Assembly: GCF_000614145.1 (NCBI RefSeq)
Contig: NZ_BAKK01000009.1
Span: 83,455-147,454, forward strand
Direction of reading: 5' to 3'
DNA length: 64,000 nucleotides
From: Bacteroides faecichinchillae JCM 17102
Lineage (GTDB): Bacteria > Bacteroidota > Bacteroidia > Bacteroidales > Bacteroidaceae
Part shown: positions 8,824 through 17,659 of the stretch, one piece after another
Layout: every line of letters starts with the position of its first letter
Numbering within the stretch: the first letter of the stretch is position 1
Program-made: the position numbers and the translations under genes
The notes under the pieces: generated by a model
The model's database searches: none
The model's input: only the letters and a program-made list of their open reading frames with translations
What the model was told of the DNA's origin: nothing

Positions 8824-10072
8824 ATGAATTCGACTAATAATATGAAAGAACAACGGAAATTACTTTTTTCTCCAGTCACAATCGGGCCTCTTACTTTACG
8901 AAATCGTACCATCCGTTCGGCAGCTTTTGAAAGTATGTGTCCGGGAAATGCTCCTTCTCAAATGTTACTTGATTATCATCGTTCGGTAGCTGCGGGAGGG
9001 GTTGGAATGACAACGGTTGCTTATGCCGCTGTGACACAAAGTGGGCTTTCTTTCGATCGTCAGTTATGGTTACGTCCGGAAATTATTCCCGGTTTGCGGG
9101 AAGTGACGGATGCCATTCATGCTGAAGGTGCTGCTGCCGGAATCCAAATAGGGCATTGTGGCAATATGTCTCATAAAAAGATTTGTGGGGTAACTCCAAT
9201 ATCAGCCTGTTCCGGTTTCAATCTTTATTCTCCTACTTTTGTGCGGGGGATGAAAAAAGAGGAATTACCTATAATGGCTAAAGCATATGGACAGGGTGTG
9301 AGCTTGGCTAGAGAAGCTGGGTTTGATGCAGTCGAAGTACATGCTGGTCATGGATATTTGATTAGTCAGTTTCTTTCTCCATCTACAAACCATAGAAAAG
9401 ATGAGTATGGAGGTTCGTTGGAAAATCGAATGCGATTTATGGATCTGGTAATGGGTGAAGTGATGAAGGCGGCAGGTAATGATATGGCAGTCATCGTCAA
9501 AATGAATATGCGGGATGGATTTAAGGGAGGAATGGAATTGGAGGAAACGATTCCAGTAGCTAAGCGTTTATTAGAATTGGGTGCTCATGCTTTGGTTCTG
9601 AGTGGAGGTTTTGTTAGTAAGGCACCGATGTATGTTATGCGAGGAGCAATGCCGATTCGTTCTATGTCTTATTATATGGATTGTTGGTGGTTAAAATATG
9701 GCGTTCGAATGTTTGGTAAATGGATGATACCTACTGTTCCTTTTAAAGAAGCTTATTTTCTTGAAGATGCTTTGAAGTTTCGTGAAGCATTGCCGGATGC
9801 TTCATTAATTTATGTGGGTGGTCTGGTTTCCGGGAAAGATAGAAGAAGTACTGGATTTAGGATTTGATGCAGTACAAATGGCACGTGCATTATTGAATGA
9901 ACCGGGATTTGTAAATAGGATGAGACAAGAAGAGTTAGCACGTTGTACTTGTGGACACAGTAACTATTGTATCGGACGGATGTACACTATCGAAATGGCT
10001 TGTCATCAACATTTGAAAGAAAAACTGCCCCTTTGTTTACAAAAGGAGATCGAAAAATTAGAGAAACAATGA
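8824..10072 (+). CDS. NADH:flavin oxidoreductase (Old Yellow Enzyme family), one-base frameshift
   Basis: An OYE-family TIM-barrel reductase related to the BaiCD/2-enoate reductase group, which reduces activated C=C bonds using FMN. The start (LLFSPVTIGPLTLRNR), the mid-barrel HAGHGYLISQFLSPSTN and the YGGSLENR motif are all present. The frame breaks at the GGG of 9832-9834. Dropping one G gives YVGGLVSGKIEEVLDLGFDAVQMARALL and a single protein of about 415 residues. The C-terminus has a Cys-rich motif (CTCGHSNYC ... MACHQH) suggestive of an Fe-S or metal site. In this operon it is the candidate 5-beta-reductase or delta-4/delta-1 reductase partner of the 5-alpha-reductase. Its stop overlaps the SDR start (ATGA at 10069-10072). 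The lesion may be a sequencing error. Confidence 0.85.
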
Positions 10073-10926
10073 ATGAAGTAAGATGGGCAATTATTACCGG
10101 TGCCGATGGAGGAATGGGGACGGAAATTACGCGTGCTGTTGCTGAAGCTGGTTATCATGTATTGATGGCTTGTTATCAGCCTAAGAAGGCTGAAGGTGTC
10201 CGGCAACAACTAATTAAGGAAACGGGAAATCCATATTTAGAAGTATTAGCTATTGATTTGTCTTCTATGGACTCGGTCGTTTCTTTTGCTAATGAAGTGA
10301 TAAAACGCAATTTGTCTGTTTCATTGTTGATGAATAATGCAGGTACAATGGAAACGGGGCTTCATATTACTACTGATGGTTTCGAACGTACAGTTAGCGT
10401 TAATTATCTAGGTCCTTTCCTGCTCACACATAAACTACTACCTATATTGGTTCCTGGTGCGCGTATTGTCAATATGGTTTCTTGTACATATGCTATCGGA
10501 CATCTTGATTTTCCGGATTTCTATTTGAGGGGTAAGAAAGGACGTTTTTTCAGAATTCCTGTTTACAGTAACACAAAGCTGGCTTTGATGTTATTTACTC
10601 TTGAGCTTTCCGAACGTCTGAAAGATAGAGGAATTGTTGTGAATGCAGCTGATCCTGGAATTGTCTCTACGGATATTATAACCATGCATCAATGGTTTGA
10701 CCCTTTAACGGATATTTTATTCCGACCGTTTATTCGTACACCTCGACAAGGAGCAGATACAGCTATTGGATTGTTGCTGAATGCGAAGGAAGCAGGGGTG
10801 ACTGGACAACTCTATGCTAGCAGTCATCGAAAAGTGCTGTCTGAGAAATATATCCGGCATAAACAGAAAAAACAGCTTTGGGAGGAAACGGAACATCTAT
10901 TACAACGTTGGCTGAACAAGTATTAA
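10069..10926 (+). CDS. Short-chain dehydrogenase/reductase (candidate hydroxysteroid dehydrogenase)
   Basis: A 285-residue classical-type SDR. The nucleotide site TGADGGMG follows the first strand (about residues 10-17), NNAG is near residue 92, the catalytic Ser is in NMVSCTY and the Tyr-Lys pair in YSNTK. A C-terminal basic extension of about 45 residues follows. The ATG at 10069 overlaps the stop of the flavin oxidoreductase by 4 nt (ATGA), implying translational coupling. Next to a 5-alpha-reductase and an OYE enzyme, a 3-beta- or other hydroxysteroid dehydrogenase acting on the 3-oxo group is plausible. The sequence alone does not fix the substrate or stereochemistry. It is followed by a 276-nt spacer with a strong hairpin. 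Confidence 0.85.
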   Translation: MNEVRWAIITGADGGMGTEITRAVAEAGYHVLMACYQPKKAEGVRQQLIKETGNPYLEVLAIDLSSMDSVVSFANEVIKRNLSVSLLMNNAGTMETGLHITTDGFERTVSVNYLGPFLLTHKLLPILVPGARIVNMVSCTYAIGHLDFPDFYLRGKKGRFFRIPVYSNTKLALMLFTLELSERLKDRGIVVNAADPGIVSTDIITMHQWFDPLTDILFRPFIRTPRQGADTAIGLLLNAKEAGVTGQLYASSHRKVLSEKYIRHKQKKQLWEETEHLLQRWLNKY

Positions 10927-11136
10927 TCTATTCCTTAATTATATATAGGTTTATACTGAGCATGTAAAAAGTAGGGAAGAATGGTAGGTGCTCCTTTCTC
11001 TGTTGTATTGTTTGAAACTACATTATTGCTAATTAACTATCATTTGTGGATCAGTGGAATTATGGATAAAAAGAAGTTGTAAGATTAATTGTTCATTCTG
11101 TCTGATGATAGAGAAATTGCAAAGGGTTGAATGATA

Positions 11137-11193
11137 ATAACGAACGGCAAACAATCTGTTTTGATAGATGCTTGCCGTTCGTTATATATTTTT
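11137..11193. terminator. Strong hairpin between convergent SDR operon and pfkA
   Basis: A perfect 14-bp stem, ATAACGAACGGCAA (11137-11150) with its complement at 11172-11185, has a 21-nt loop. It is followed on the plus strand by ATATTTTTG. It lies between converging transcription units and probably ends the SDR operon, and perhaps pfkA as well. The rest of 10927-11202 shows no gene. Confidence 0.75.
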
Positions 11194-11202
11194 GTTCCTC
11201 GT

Positions 11203-12183
11203 TTAGATAGAGAGTTCTTTTAATACATTGACAAGATCTCTTTTAATTGGCTTGTCGTTTTTGATAGCTTTGCTGAAGGGTACGTAGACGATTTCATCAT
11301 GTTCGATACCAATCATAACATTACGTTGATCTTCCATGATAGCATCAATGGCAGCCGCACCTAAGCGACTTGCTAAAATACGATCGTGTGCTGTTGGGCT
11401 ACCACCCCGTTGTAAGTGACCTAAAATAGTTACACGTACGTCGTATTGAGGATATTCGTTCTTTACGCGTTCTGCGAAATGCATGGCACCTCCAGTGAGT
11501 TCACTTTCTGCCACCAACACGATACTACTATTCTTTGATTTACGGAATCCGTTTTTAATGAATTCTTCCAATTGGTCTACTTCTGTACTGAATTCTGGGA
11601 TAATAGCAGCTTCTGCTCCTGATGCGATTGCACCATTTAATGCAAGAAAACCGGCATCACGTCCCATTACTTCAACGAAAAACAGACGTTCATGTGAAGT
11701 AGCAGTATCACGAATTTTGTCTACTGCATCTAATATTGTATTCAGGGCCGTATCATATCCGATCGTAGTATCAGTACCATAAAGGTCATTGTCAATTGTT
11801 CCGGGTAATCCGATACAAGGCACATCAAATTCCTGTGCAAAAATACGTGCACCTGTCAAAGAACCATCGCCGCCGATAACAACCAATGCGTCGATTCCTT
11901 CTCTTTTCATGTTGTCATAAGCAAGTTGTCGCCCTTCAGGTGTAGTGAACTCTTGACAACGTGCAGTTTTCAGGATAGTTCCGCCAAGTTGGATGATGTT
12001 ACTGACATTCTGACTTTTAAACTCTTTGATCTCACCTGTAACTAGCCCTTTGTAGCCTCTGTATATACCTTTAACTTGTAAACCATTATAAATAGCTGCG
12101 CGTGTTACCGCACGAATAGCAGCATTCATTCCGGGAGCATCCCCCCCAGAGGTCAATATACCTATACACTTAATTGTTCCCAT
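11203..12183 (-). CDS. pfkA: 6-phosphofructokinase (ATP type)
   Basis: Phosphorylates fructose 6-phosphate to fructose 1,6-bisphosphate, the committed step of glycolysis. The 326-residue protein starts at ATG 12183 ([10 protein letters not shown]). Motifs are [13 protein letters not shown] (ATP site), [23 protein letters not shown] with the catalytic Asp, [12 protein letters not shown] and [15 protein letters not shown], rather than GGDDT, indicates an ATP-dependent rather than pyrophosphate-dependent enzyme. A longer frame to 12222 would run through the promoter element. The gene is on the minus strand after cmk and ispH but has its own -7 element and a hairpin ahead of it. Confidence 0.96.
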   Translation of the reverse strand: MGTIKCIGILTSGGDAPGMNAAIRAVTRAAIYNGLQVKGIYRGYKGLVTGEIKEFKSQNVSNIIQLGGTILKTARCQEFTTPEGRQLAYDNMKREGIDALVVIGGDGSLTGARIFAQEFDVPCIGLPGTIDNDLYGTDTTIGYDTALNTILDAVDKIRDTATSHERLFFVEVMGRDAGFLALNGAIASGAEAAIIPEFSTEVDQLEEFIKNGFRKSKNSSIVLVAESELTGGAMHFAERVKNEYPQYDVRVTILGHLQRGGSPTAHDRILASRLGAAAIDAIMEDQRNVMIGIEHDEIVYVPFSKAIKNDKPIKRDLVNVLKELSI

Positions 12184-12211
12184 AACAATCTTTTTATTTA
12201 ATTTGGTGCGA

Positions 12212-12219
12212 CAAAAGTA
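12212..12219 (-). promoter_or_regulatory. Bacteroides -7 element for pfkA
   Basis: The minus strand reads TACTTTTG, matching TAnnTTTG, 28 nt upstream of the pfkA ATG. Confidence 0.55.
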
Positions 12220-12230
12220 CAATAAAAAGT

Positions 12231-12260
12231 TGAAAACGTTATTTCAGAACTTCGTTTTCA
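12231..12260 (-). terminator. Weak hairpin after ispH
   Basis: An 8-bp inverted repeat TGAAAACG/CGTTTTCA (12231-12238, 12253-12260) is followed on the minus strand by AACTTTTTATTG. It could attenuate cmk-ispH transcription ahead of the pfkA promoter. Confidence 0.4.
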
Positions 12261-12331
12261 TGTGAAGAAAATATTAAAATTGTTCAAATCACACTCTTAT
12301 TCAATCAATTTTTTCTTTGTTGTTGAGTTAC

Positions 12332-13201
12332 CTATTCTTTAATTTGCGTTTGAATATAGCGTGATATCTTTTCCATTAGCCATTTCGGGGTGGAAGTCGC
12401 TCCGCACACACCGATAGATGTTACATCTTGAAGCAAAGAAGCATCAATTTCTTCCTGACTATCTATTAAATGGGAGTTTGGATTCACTTTTAAGCATTCT
12501 TCGAACAACATTTTTCCATTCGAACTTTTTTTCCCACTTACAAAGAATATTAAGTCATGTGAAGCTGCGAACTCCCGAAGTTTGGGCATCCGGTTTGCAA
12601 CTTGGCGGCAAATGGTATCATAATATTCGAAAGTGGCTTTTGGAGATATATGTTGTTTGATGTATTCTACAATTTCTTGGAATTCATCCAGTGACTTTGT
12701 TGTCTGTGAAAAGAGACGGATACTCTTATTAAAATCCAGTTTTTTGACTTCTTCTGCTTTCTCAATAACAATAGCCTGCCCATCTGTTTGTCCCACTAAT
12801 CCCAATACTTCAGCGTGTCCGTTTTTTCCATAAATGACGATCTGCTTCTCTTTCTGGTTGTCTTCCAGAAAACCTTGTTTGATACGTTTTTGCAGGCGTA
12901 AAACTACCGGGCAGGTGGCGTCAATAATTTCTATATTATTTTCGCGGGCGGTCATATAAGTTTCAGGTGGTTCTCCATGTGCACGAAGCAACACTTTTGC
13001 ATTACGTAATTGCTTGAATTCATCATGATTGATAGTGATTAATCCCATTTCTTTGAGACGTTCCACCTCCTTACTATTATGTACAATATCTCCCAGACAA
13101 TAGAGAGTTTCGCCTTTGGTTAACTCTTCCTCTGCTTTATCAATAGCTGTAACTACACCAAAGCAGAATCCGGAACCTTCATCGATTTCTACCTTAATCA
13201 T
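12332..13201 (-). CDS. ispH: 4-hydroxy-3-methylbut-2-enyl diphosphate reductase
   Basis: Last step of the MEP isoprenoid pathway, making IPP and DMAPP with a [4Fe-4S] cluster. The 289-residue protein starts at ATG 13201 (MIKVEIDEGSGFCFGV). The cluster cysteines are in GFCFGV, DATCPVV and DTICRQ. Further family motifs are LGDIVHNSKEV, LRAHGEPP, GKNGHAEVLG and SGKKSSNG. The C-terminal GATSTPKWLMEKI is typical. The 16-nt gap to the upstream cmk gene indicates one transcript. dxr and a prenyl synthase lie elsewhere in the window. A longer frame to 13246 overlaps cmk and is not supported. Confidence 0.96.
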   Translation of the reverse strand: MIKVEIDEGSGFCFGVVTAIDKAEEELTKGETLYCLGDIVHNSKEVERLKEMGLITINHDEFKQLRNAKVLLRAHGEPPETYMTARENNIEIIDATCPVVLRLQKRIKQGFLEDNQKEKQIVIYGKNGHAEVLGLVGQTDGQAIVIEKAEEVKKLDFNKSIRLFSQTTKSLDEFQEIVEYIKQHISPKATFEYYDTICRQVANRMPKLREFAASHDLIFFVSGKKSSNGKMLFEECLKVNPNSHLIDSQEEIDASLLQDVTSIGVCGATSTPKWLMEKISRYIQTQIKE

Positions 13202-13217
13202 ATATTTAATGTATAAA

Positions 13218-13904
13218 CTATCCGGTGATTTTGTTGAACTGTTCAAACAGCCATTTTTTCTGTTGTTCGATGGTCAGATTTGTATTATCCAATAATAACG
13301 CATCTTCTGCTTTACGTAACGGACTTACTTCACGATGTTGATCCATATAATCTCGTTGCTTGACGTTTTCCAGAATTTCATCAAAACTAGCTTTTTGTCC
13401 TTTGGCTTTCAACTCATCGTAGCGTCGTTGTGCACGGATTTCCGGTGAAGCTGTAACAAAGATTTTTAATTCGGCGTCAGGAAAAACAGTAGTACCAATA
13501 TCACGTCCGTCCATTACGATACCTTTTTCTTTTCCCATAACTTGTTGCTGGGCAACCATTGCTTCGCGTACAAAGTCGAGGGCGCTGATTGGACTAACTT
13601 TTGATGAAACTTCCATTGAACGGATTTTGCTTTCTACATTTACTCCGTTGAGATGAGTATCCGGGCGTCCTGTTTCGGGGTTTAGTTTAAAGGAAATCCG
13701 AATATTTTTGATATCTTGTTTTAGTTTCTCTGTATCAATGGTATTTCCATTGAAGATTCCATTTTCTATACTATATAGAGTGACTGCACGATACATTGCA
13801 CCGCTGTCAATGTAAATGTAACCCACTTCTTTAGCTAGATCTTTGGCCATCGTACTTTTTCCGCAAGAGGAAAATCCGTCAATTGCGATAGTTATCTTTT
13901 TCAT
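13218..13904 (-). CDS. cmk: Cytidylate kinase
   Basis: Phosphorylates CMP and dCMP to the diphosphates. The 228-residue protein starts at ATG 13904 ([18 protein letters not shown]), giving the P-loop GFSSCGKST at residues 10-18. [13 protein letters not shown] follows, then the CMP-binding insert with [13 protein letters not shown], and RAQRRYDEL of the lid. Longer frames extend upstream only into AT-rich, hydrophobic nonsense. It is the first gene of a cmk-ispH operon, a pairing common in Bacteroidetes. A TATCTTTG promoter element lies 28 nt upstream. Confidence 0.96.
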   Translation of the reverse strand: MKKITIAIDGFSSCGKSTMAKDLAKEVGYIYIDSGAMYRAVTLYSIENGIFNGNTIDTEKLKQDIKNIRISFKLNPETGRPDTHLNGVNVESKIRSMEVSSKVSPISALDFVREAMVAQQQVMGKEKGIVMDGRDIGTTVFPDAELKIFVTASPEIRAQRRYDELKAKGQKASFDEILENVKQRDYMDQHREVSPLRKAEDALLLDNTNLTIEQQKKWLFEQFNKITG

Positions 13905-13932
13905 CTTGATAAATTCTTCTAATTTAGTTCGC

Positions 13933-13940
13933 CAAAGATA
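13933..13940 (-). promoter_or_regulatory. Bacteroides -7 element for cmk-ispH
   Basis: The minus strand reads TATCTTTG, an exact TAnnTTTG match, 28 nt before the cmk ATG. Confidence 0.55.
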
Positions 13941-14068
13941 CAGGTAATTTTGAATAATAACCCAACAATTGCTTATAAAAGCATTAAAGTGGGACGCTTG
14001 AAAAATTAAAAAAGTTAAAAAGCTGGATAAAAAGATATCAAGAAAGGGATGGTTATTTGAAAATGTGC

Positions 14069-14076
14069 TATATTTG
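14069..14076 (+). promoter_or_regulatory. Bacteroides -7 element for tonB
   Basis: TATATTTG matches TAnnTTTG, 55 nt upstream of the tonB ATG. Confidence 0.5.
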
Positions 14077-14131
14077 CCCAGAAACACTTTAAAAGACACT
14101 TTTTTTTTAATCAATTATATTAATTAAACTT

Positions 14132-14827
14132 ATGGAAGTTAAAAAATCACCCAAAGCAGACTTGGAAGGCAAGAAGTCTACCTGGTTGCTCATCGGTTAC
14201 GTGATCGTATTGGCTTTCATGTTCGTAGCGTTCGAATGGACTAAACGTGACGTGAAAATCGATGTCGCTCAAGTTGTAACTGAGGTCGTATTTGAGGAGG
14301 AAATTATTCCTATTACAGAAACCCCTCCAGAGCCGAACACTCCGCCACCCGCTGAGGCTCCGAAAGTTGCTGAAACGTTGGAAATCGTTGATGATAATTC
14401 AGATGTTGAAGAATCAACAGATATTCTTACCGAAGATAATCTCCCTACACAAACAAAGGCAAATGTAACGTATGTGCCTGTACAAGTTGTTGAAACAGAA
14501 CCAGAGGAACAGACTATCTTTGAAGTTGTAGAACAAATGCCGGAATTCCCGGGTGGAACTGCTGCTTTGATGCAATATTTGAATAAAAACATTAAGTATC
14601 CGGTAATTGCACAGGAACAAGGTACTCAGGGCCGTGTTATTGTACAGTTTGTGGTGAATAAGGATGGTAGTATTGTAGATGCACAAGTTGTACGTAGTGT
14701 AGATCCATATTTGGATAAGGAAGCTATTCGTGTGATCAATACCATGCCAAAATGGACACCAGGTAAGCAGCGTGGTAAACCAGTTCGCGTTAAGTTTACT
14801 GTTCCTGTAGCGTTTAGATTGACATAA
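14132..14827 (+). CDS. tonB: TonB-family energy transducer
   Basis: Links the proton-driven ExbB/ExbD motor to outer-membrane receptors such as SusC proteins. The 231-residue protein has a short cytoplasmic N-terminus, one membrane anchor (about residues 20-37, TWLLIGYVIVLAFMFVAF), and a periplasmic acidic Pro/Glu/Thr-rich stretch with TPPEPNTPPPAEAP. It ends with a TonB C-terminal domain (about 130-231) with FPGGTAALMQYL, IKYPVIAQEQGTQGRV and KWTPGKQRGKPV. exbB and exbD follow 3 kb downstream on the same strand. A strong terminator directly after the stop makes tonB its own transcript. Confidence 0.93.
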   Translation: MEVKKSPKADLEGKKSTWLLIGYVIVLAFMFVAFEWTKRDVKIDVAQVVTEVVFEEEIIPITETPPEPNTPPPAEAPKVAETLEIVDDNSDVEESTDILTEDNLPTQTKANVTYVPVQVVETEPEEQTIFEVVEQMPEFPGGTAALMQYLNKNIKYPVIAQEQGTQGRVIVQFVVNKDGSIVDAQVVRSVDPYLDKEAIRVINTMPKWTPGKQRGKPVRVKFTVPVAFRLT

Positions 14828-14846
14828 TTATCCTATCATAAAATGA

Positions 14847-14874
14847 AGAGGCTGCCGAAAGCAGCCTCTTTTTA
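14847..14874 (+). terminator. Intrinsic terminator after tonB
   Basis: A 9-bp stem AGAGGCTGC/GCAGCCTCT with the loop CGAAA (14856-14860) is followed by a T-run. A potential prenyl synthase start at 14843 lies inside this structure, which supports the later start at 14897. Confidence 0.9.
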
Positions 14875-14896
14875 TTCACTAATCTTTGTTACTATC

Positions 14897-15871
14897 ATGT
14901 ATACAGCTTCTCAATTGCTTGATAAAATAAATAATCGTATTTCTGAGATTCAATTCGTTCGGAGTCCGCAAGGACTTTATGAACCGGTAGAGTATGTTCT
15001 TTCTCTAGGGGGGAAGCGGATACGTCCGGTATTGATGTTGATGGCATATAATTTATATCGTGAGGATGTTTCTTCAATTTATGATCCGGCTACGGGGATC
15101 GAGGTATATCATAATTATACGCTGTTGCATGATGACGTAATGGATCGTGCGGATGTACGTAGAGGTAAACCTACTGTACATAAAGTCTGGAATGATAATA
15201 GTGCAATATTATCGGGAGATGCTATGTTGGTATTGGCTTATCAATATATGGCTGCTTCTACACCTTCGTATTTAAAAGAAGTAATGGACTTGTTTAGTCT
15301 GACTGCACTTGAAATTTGTGAAGGACAACAGTTAGATATGGAATTTGAATCGAGAAGTGATGTTACAGAAAGTGAGTATATAGAAATGATCCGGTTGAAA
15401 ACGGCTGTATTGCTTGCTGCTAGTCTTAAAATTGGTGCTGTTTTGGCAGGGGCGCCTGCAGAAGATGCTACGAATTTATATAATTTTGGAATGCAGATGG
15501 GAGTCGCATTTCAATTACAGGATGATTTATTAGATGTATATGGGGATCCGGAAGTGTTCGGAAAAAAAATAGGTGGAGATATTCTTTGTAACAAGAAAAC
15601 ATATATGCTCATAAAAGCGTTGGAACGTGCTGACGCAAAACAGCGTAAAGAGTTGAAGCAATGGTTGGATGTTGAAGCTTATGAGCCTGATGAAAAAATT
15701 AAAGCGGTAACTACACTCTACAATGAACTTAATATTCGTGGTATATGTGAAAATAAAATGCGTGAATATTATACGCTTGCAATGAAAAGTTTGGAAGCGG
15801 TTGGAGTTACCGAAGAAAAGAAGAAAGAATTAAAAAATTTAGTGAAATTACTGATGTATCGTGAAATGTAA
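14897..15871 (+). CDS. Polyprenyl (farnesyl/geranylgeranyl-type) diphosphate synthase
   Basis: Chain-elongating prenyltransferase that condenses IPP with allylic diphosphates, feeding quinone or undecaprenyl synthesis. The 324-residue protein starts at ATG 14897 (MYTASQLLDKIN). The first Asp-rich motif DDVMD is at residues 79-83 with GGKRIRP before it. The second, DDLLD, is at 209-213 followed by VYGDPEVFGKKIGGD. Product chain length cannot be read reliably. It is followed 14 nt later by a conserved unknown, then tatD, forming a compact plus-strand run. Confidence 0.9.
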   Translation: MYTASQLLDKINNRISEIQFVRSPQGLYEPVEYVLSLGGKRIRPVLMLMAYNLYREDVSSIYDPATGIEVYHNYTLLHDDVMDRADVRRGKPTVHKVWNDNSAILSGDAMLVLAYQYMAASTPSYLKEVMDLFSLTALEICEGQQLDMEFESRSDVTESEYIEMIRLKTAVLLAASLKIGAVLAGAPAEDATNLYNFGMQMGVAFQLQDDLLDVYGDPEVFGKKIGGDILCNKKTYMLIKALERADAKQRKELKQWLDVEAYEPDEKIKAVTTLYNELNIRGICENKMREYYTLAMKSLEAVGVTEEKKKELKNLVKLLMYREM

Positions 15872-15885
15872 TTGAGTTTTAAGAG

Positions 15886-16596
15886 ATGCCTTATAGACGA
15901 TTACCAAATACCGATCAAGCTAGAGTTCGGGCGCTGAAAGCAGCGGTCAGGAAGGGCGATGTATATAATGTACGTGATTTGGCTATTACTTTGAAAACTT
16001 TATTTGATGCTCGTAATTTTCTGCAGAAATTTGAAGCTGCTCAGAATTATTATATGCAATGTTATGAGAATCAGTCTAGAGCTAGTCGTAAACATCGGGG
16101 AAATGTGAAAGTGGCACGATTGTATATTTCTCATTTTATTCAAGTACTAAATTTGGCTGTGCTTCGTGATGAAATAAAAGTGGGACATAAACGATTATAC
16201 GAGTTGCCTGAGACAAATGTTGTACCGGACTTGCTGAGTGAAGTTGCATTGGTGGAGTGGGGACGAAAAATTATTGATGGTGAACAACGAAGAGTATCTC
16301 AGGGAGGTATACCTATTTATAATCCGACTATTGCTCGTGTTAAAGTACATTATGATATCTTTTTAGATAGTTATGAACGTCAAAAAGCTTATCAGGCATT
16401 GACTAATCGTAGCTTAGAGGAACTTGCTTCTATGAGGGATCGTGCCGATGAACTGATTCTTGATATATGGAATCAGGTAGAAAATAAATTTCAGGAAGTA
16501 ATGCCTAATGAAGACCGTTTGGAGAAATGCCGAGATTATGGTTTAGTGTATTATTACCGTTCTGGTGAAAAAATAAAGTTAGAAAAAAACGATTGA
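15886..16596 (+). CDS. Conserved Bacteroidetes protein of unknown function
   Basis: A 236-residue soluble protein, rich in charged residues and predicted mostly helical, with no signal peptide or membrane segment. The start MPYRRLPNTDQARVRALKAA looks like a conserved N-terminal block, and WGRKIIDGEQRR and IYNPTIARVKVHYD stand out in the middle. I do not recognise a characterised domain. It sits between a prenyl synthase (14 nt upstream) and tatD (2 nt downstream), so it is co-transcribed with both, which does not indicate a role. Confidence 0.8.
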   Translation: MPYRRLPNTDQARVRALKAAVRKGDVYNVRDLAITLKTLFDARNFLQKFEAAQNYYMQCYENQSRASRKHRGNVKVARLYISHFIQVLNLAVLRDEIKVGHKRLYELPETNVVPDLLSEVALVEWGRKIIDGEQRRVSQGGIPIYNPTIARVKVHYDIFLDSYERQKAYQALTNRSLEELASMRDRADELILDIWNQVENKFQEVMPNEDRLEKCRDYGLVYYYRSGEKIKLEKND

Positions 16597-16598
16597 AT

Positions 16599-17378
16599 AT
16601 GTTGATAGATACTCATTCCCATCTTTTTTTAGAGGAGTTCTCCAAAGATTTACCACAAGTGATGGAACGTGCTCGACAAGCCGGTGTTTCATCTATATTT
16701 ATGCCTAATATTGATAGCACAACTATTAAACCTATGTTGTCTGTTTGTGCTGATTATCCGGACTTTTGTTTTCCTATGATCGGATTACATCCAACCTCAG
16801 TGAATGAGTCGTATGGAGAGGAGTTGGCGGTTGTTCATAAATATCTCTCAGCTCCTAATAATTTTATAGCGATAGGAGAGATAGGACTCGATTTGTATTG
16901 GGATAAAACGTTTCTAAAAGAACAGTTGTTAGTCTTTGAAAATCAGATTAAATGGGCACTTGAATATGACTTACCTATCGTAATTCATGCTCGAGATGCT
17001 TACGAATATATATATAAGGTAATGGAACCATATAAAGATACTGTTTTAAGAGGTGTTTTTCATAGTTTTACCGGCACATTGGAGGAGGCTGAGAAATGTT
17101 TGGAATTCGAAAAATTTATGTTAGGTATTAATGGAGTAGTTACTTTTAAGAAGTCATTGTTAGCAGGAATTTTATCGTCTTCTGTTCCGTTAGAACGCTT
17201 GGTACTTGAGACTGATTCTCCTTATCTGACGCCAGTTCCGAATCGTGGAAAACGAAATGAAAGTGCGAATATAAAAGATACTCTTTTTAAAGTAGCAGAA
17301 ATTTATCAGGTAAGTCCGGAACGCGTTTCACAGGTCACTTCGGAAAACGCATTAAAAGTGTTTGGATTCTCCAAATAA
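16599..17378 (+). CDS. tatD: TatD-family metal-dependent hydrolase
   Basis: A TIM-barrel metallohydrolase of the TatD/YcfH family; members have Mg-dependent 3'-5' DNase activity. The 259-residue protein starts at ATG 16599, 2 nt after the preceding stop. A TTG at 16593 would overlap it. Metal-site motifs are the HxH in DTHSH (residues 4-8), GEIGLD with Glu, PIVIHARDA, GVFHSFTG and ETDSPYLTP. The C-terminal RVSQVTSENALKVFGF is typical. It is the last gene before tRNA-Ser. Confidence 0.93.
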   Translation: MLIDTHSHLFLEEFSKDLPQVMERARQAGVSSIFMPNIDSTTIKPMLSVCADYPDFCFPMIGLHPTSVNESYGEELAVVHKYLSAPNNFIAIGEIGLDLYWDKTFLKEQLLVFENQIKWALEYDLPIVIHARDAYEYIYKVMEPYKDTVLRGVFHSFTGTLEEAEKCLEFEKFMLGINGVVTFKKSLLAGILSSSVPLERLVLETDSPYLTPVPNRGKRNESANIKDTLFKVAEIYQVSPERVSQVTSENALKVFGFSK

Positions 17379-17464
17379 GGTCAGAAAGGTTTTAAATTTT
17401 ATTAATTTGCAGTATTTATTCGAGATAAAAAAGGGATAATGCTTCATGAAAAGAAAAAAAAGGA

Positions 17465-17472
17465 TACATTTG
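17465..17472 (+). promoter_or_regulatory. Bacteroides -7 element for tRNA-Ser
   Basis: TACATTTG matches TAnnTTTG, ending 26 nt before the mature tRNA 5' end. The same transcript may continue into exbB. Confidence 0.55.
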
Positions 17473-17498
17473 TAGCTGAAAATTCGAAAAAACCGTAG

Positions 17499-17586
17499 GG
17501 AGAGATGCTCGAGTGGTTGAAGAGGCACGCCTGGAAAGCGTGTATACGCCAAAAGTGTATCGGGGGTTCGAATCCCCCTCTCTCCG
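17499..17586 (+). tRNA. tRNA-Ser(GGA)
   Basis: An 88-nt tRNA. Acceptor arms GGAGAGA (17499-17505) and TCTCTCC (17579-17585) pair perfectly. The D-loop, the anticodon GGA in CCTGGAAAG, a long type II variable arm and the T-arm GGGGGTTCGAATCCCCC are all present. Discriminator G at 17586. CCA is not encoded. No direct repeat of its 3' end was noticed nearby, so it does not appear to be an integration site here. Confidence 0.96.
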
Positions 17587-17659
17587 CAGGATGAAAAAGA
17601 ACGTAAAGTAAATACAATAAATAATAATTAATTAATTAATCTTAAAAATTAGACACACA

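Noticed and set aside
10927..11136. Small RNA gene in the SDR-pfkA spacer
   Set aside because: Apart from the terminator hairpin at 11137 I see no promoter-plus-terminator pairing or conserved structure.
17499..17586. tRNA-Ser as an integration site of a mobile element
   Set aside because: No integrase, no direct repeat of the tRNA 3' end and uninterrupted housekeeping genes on both sides.
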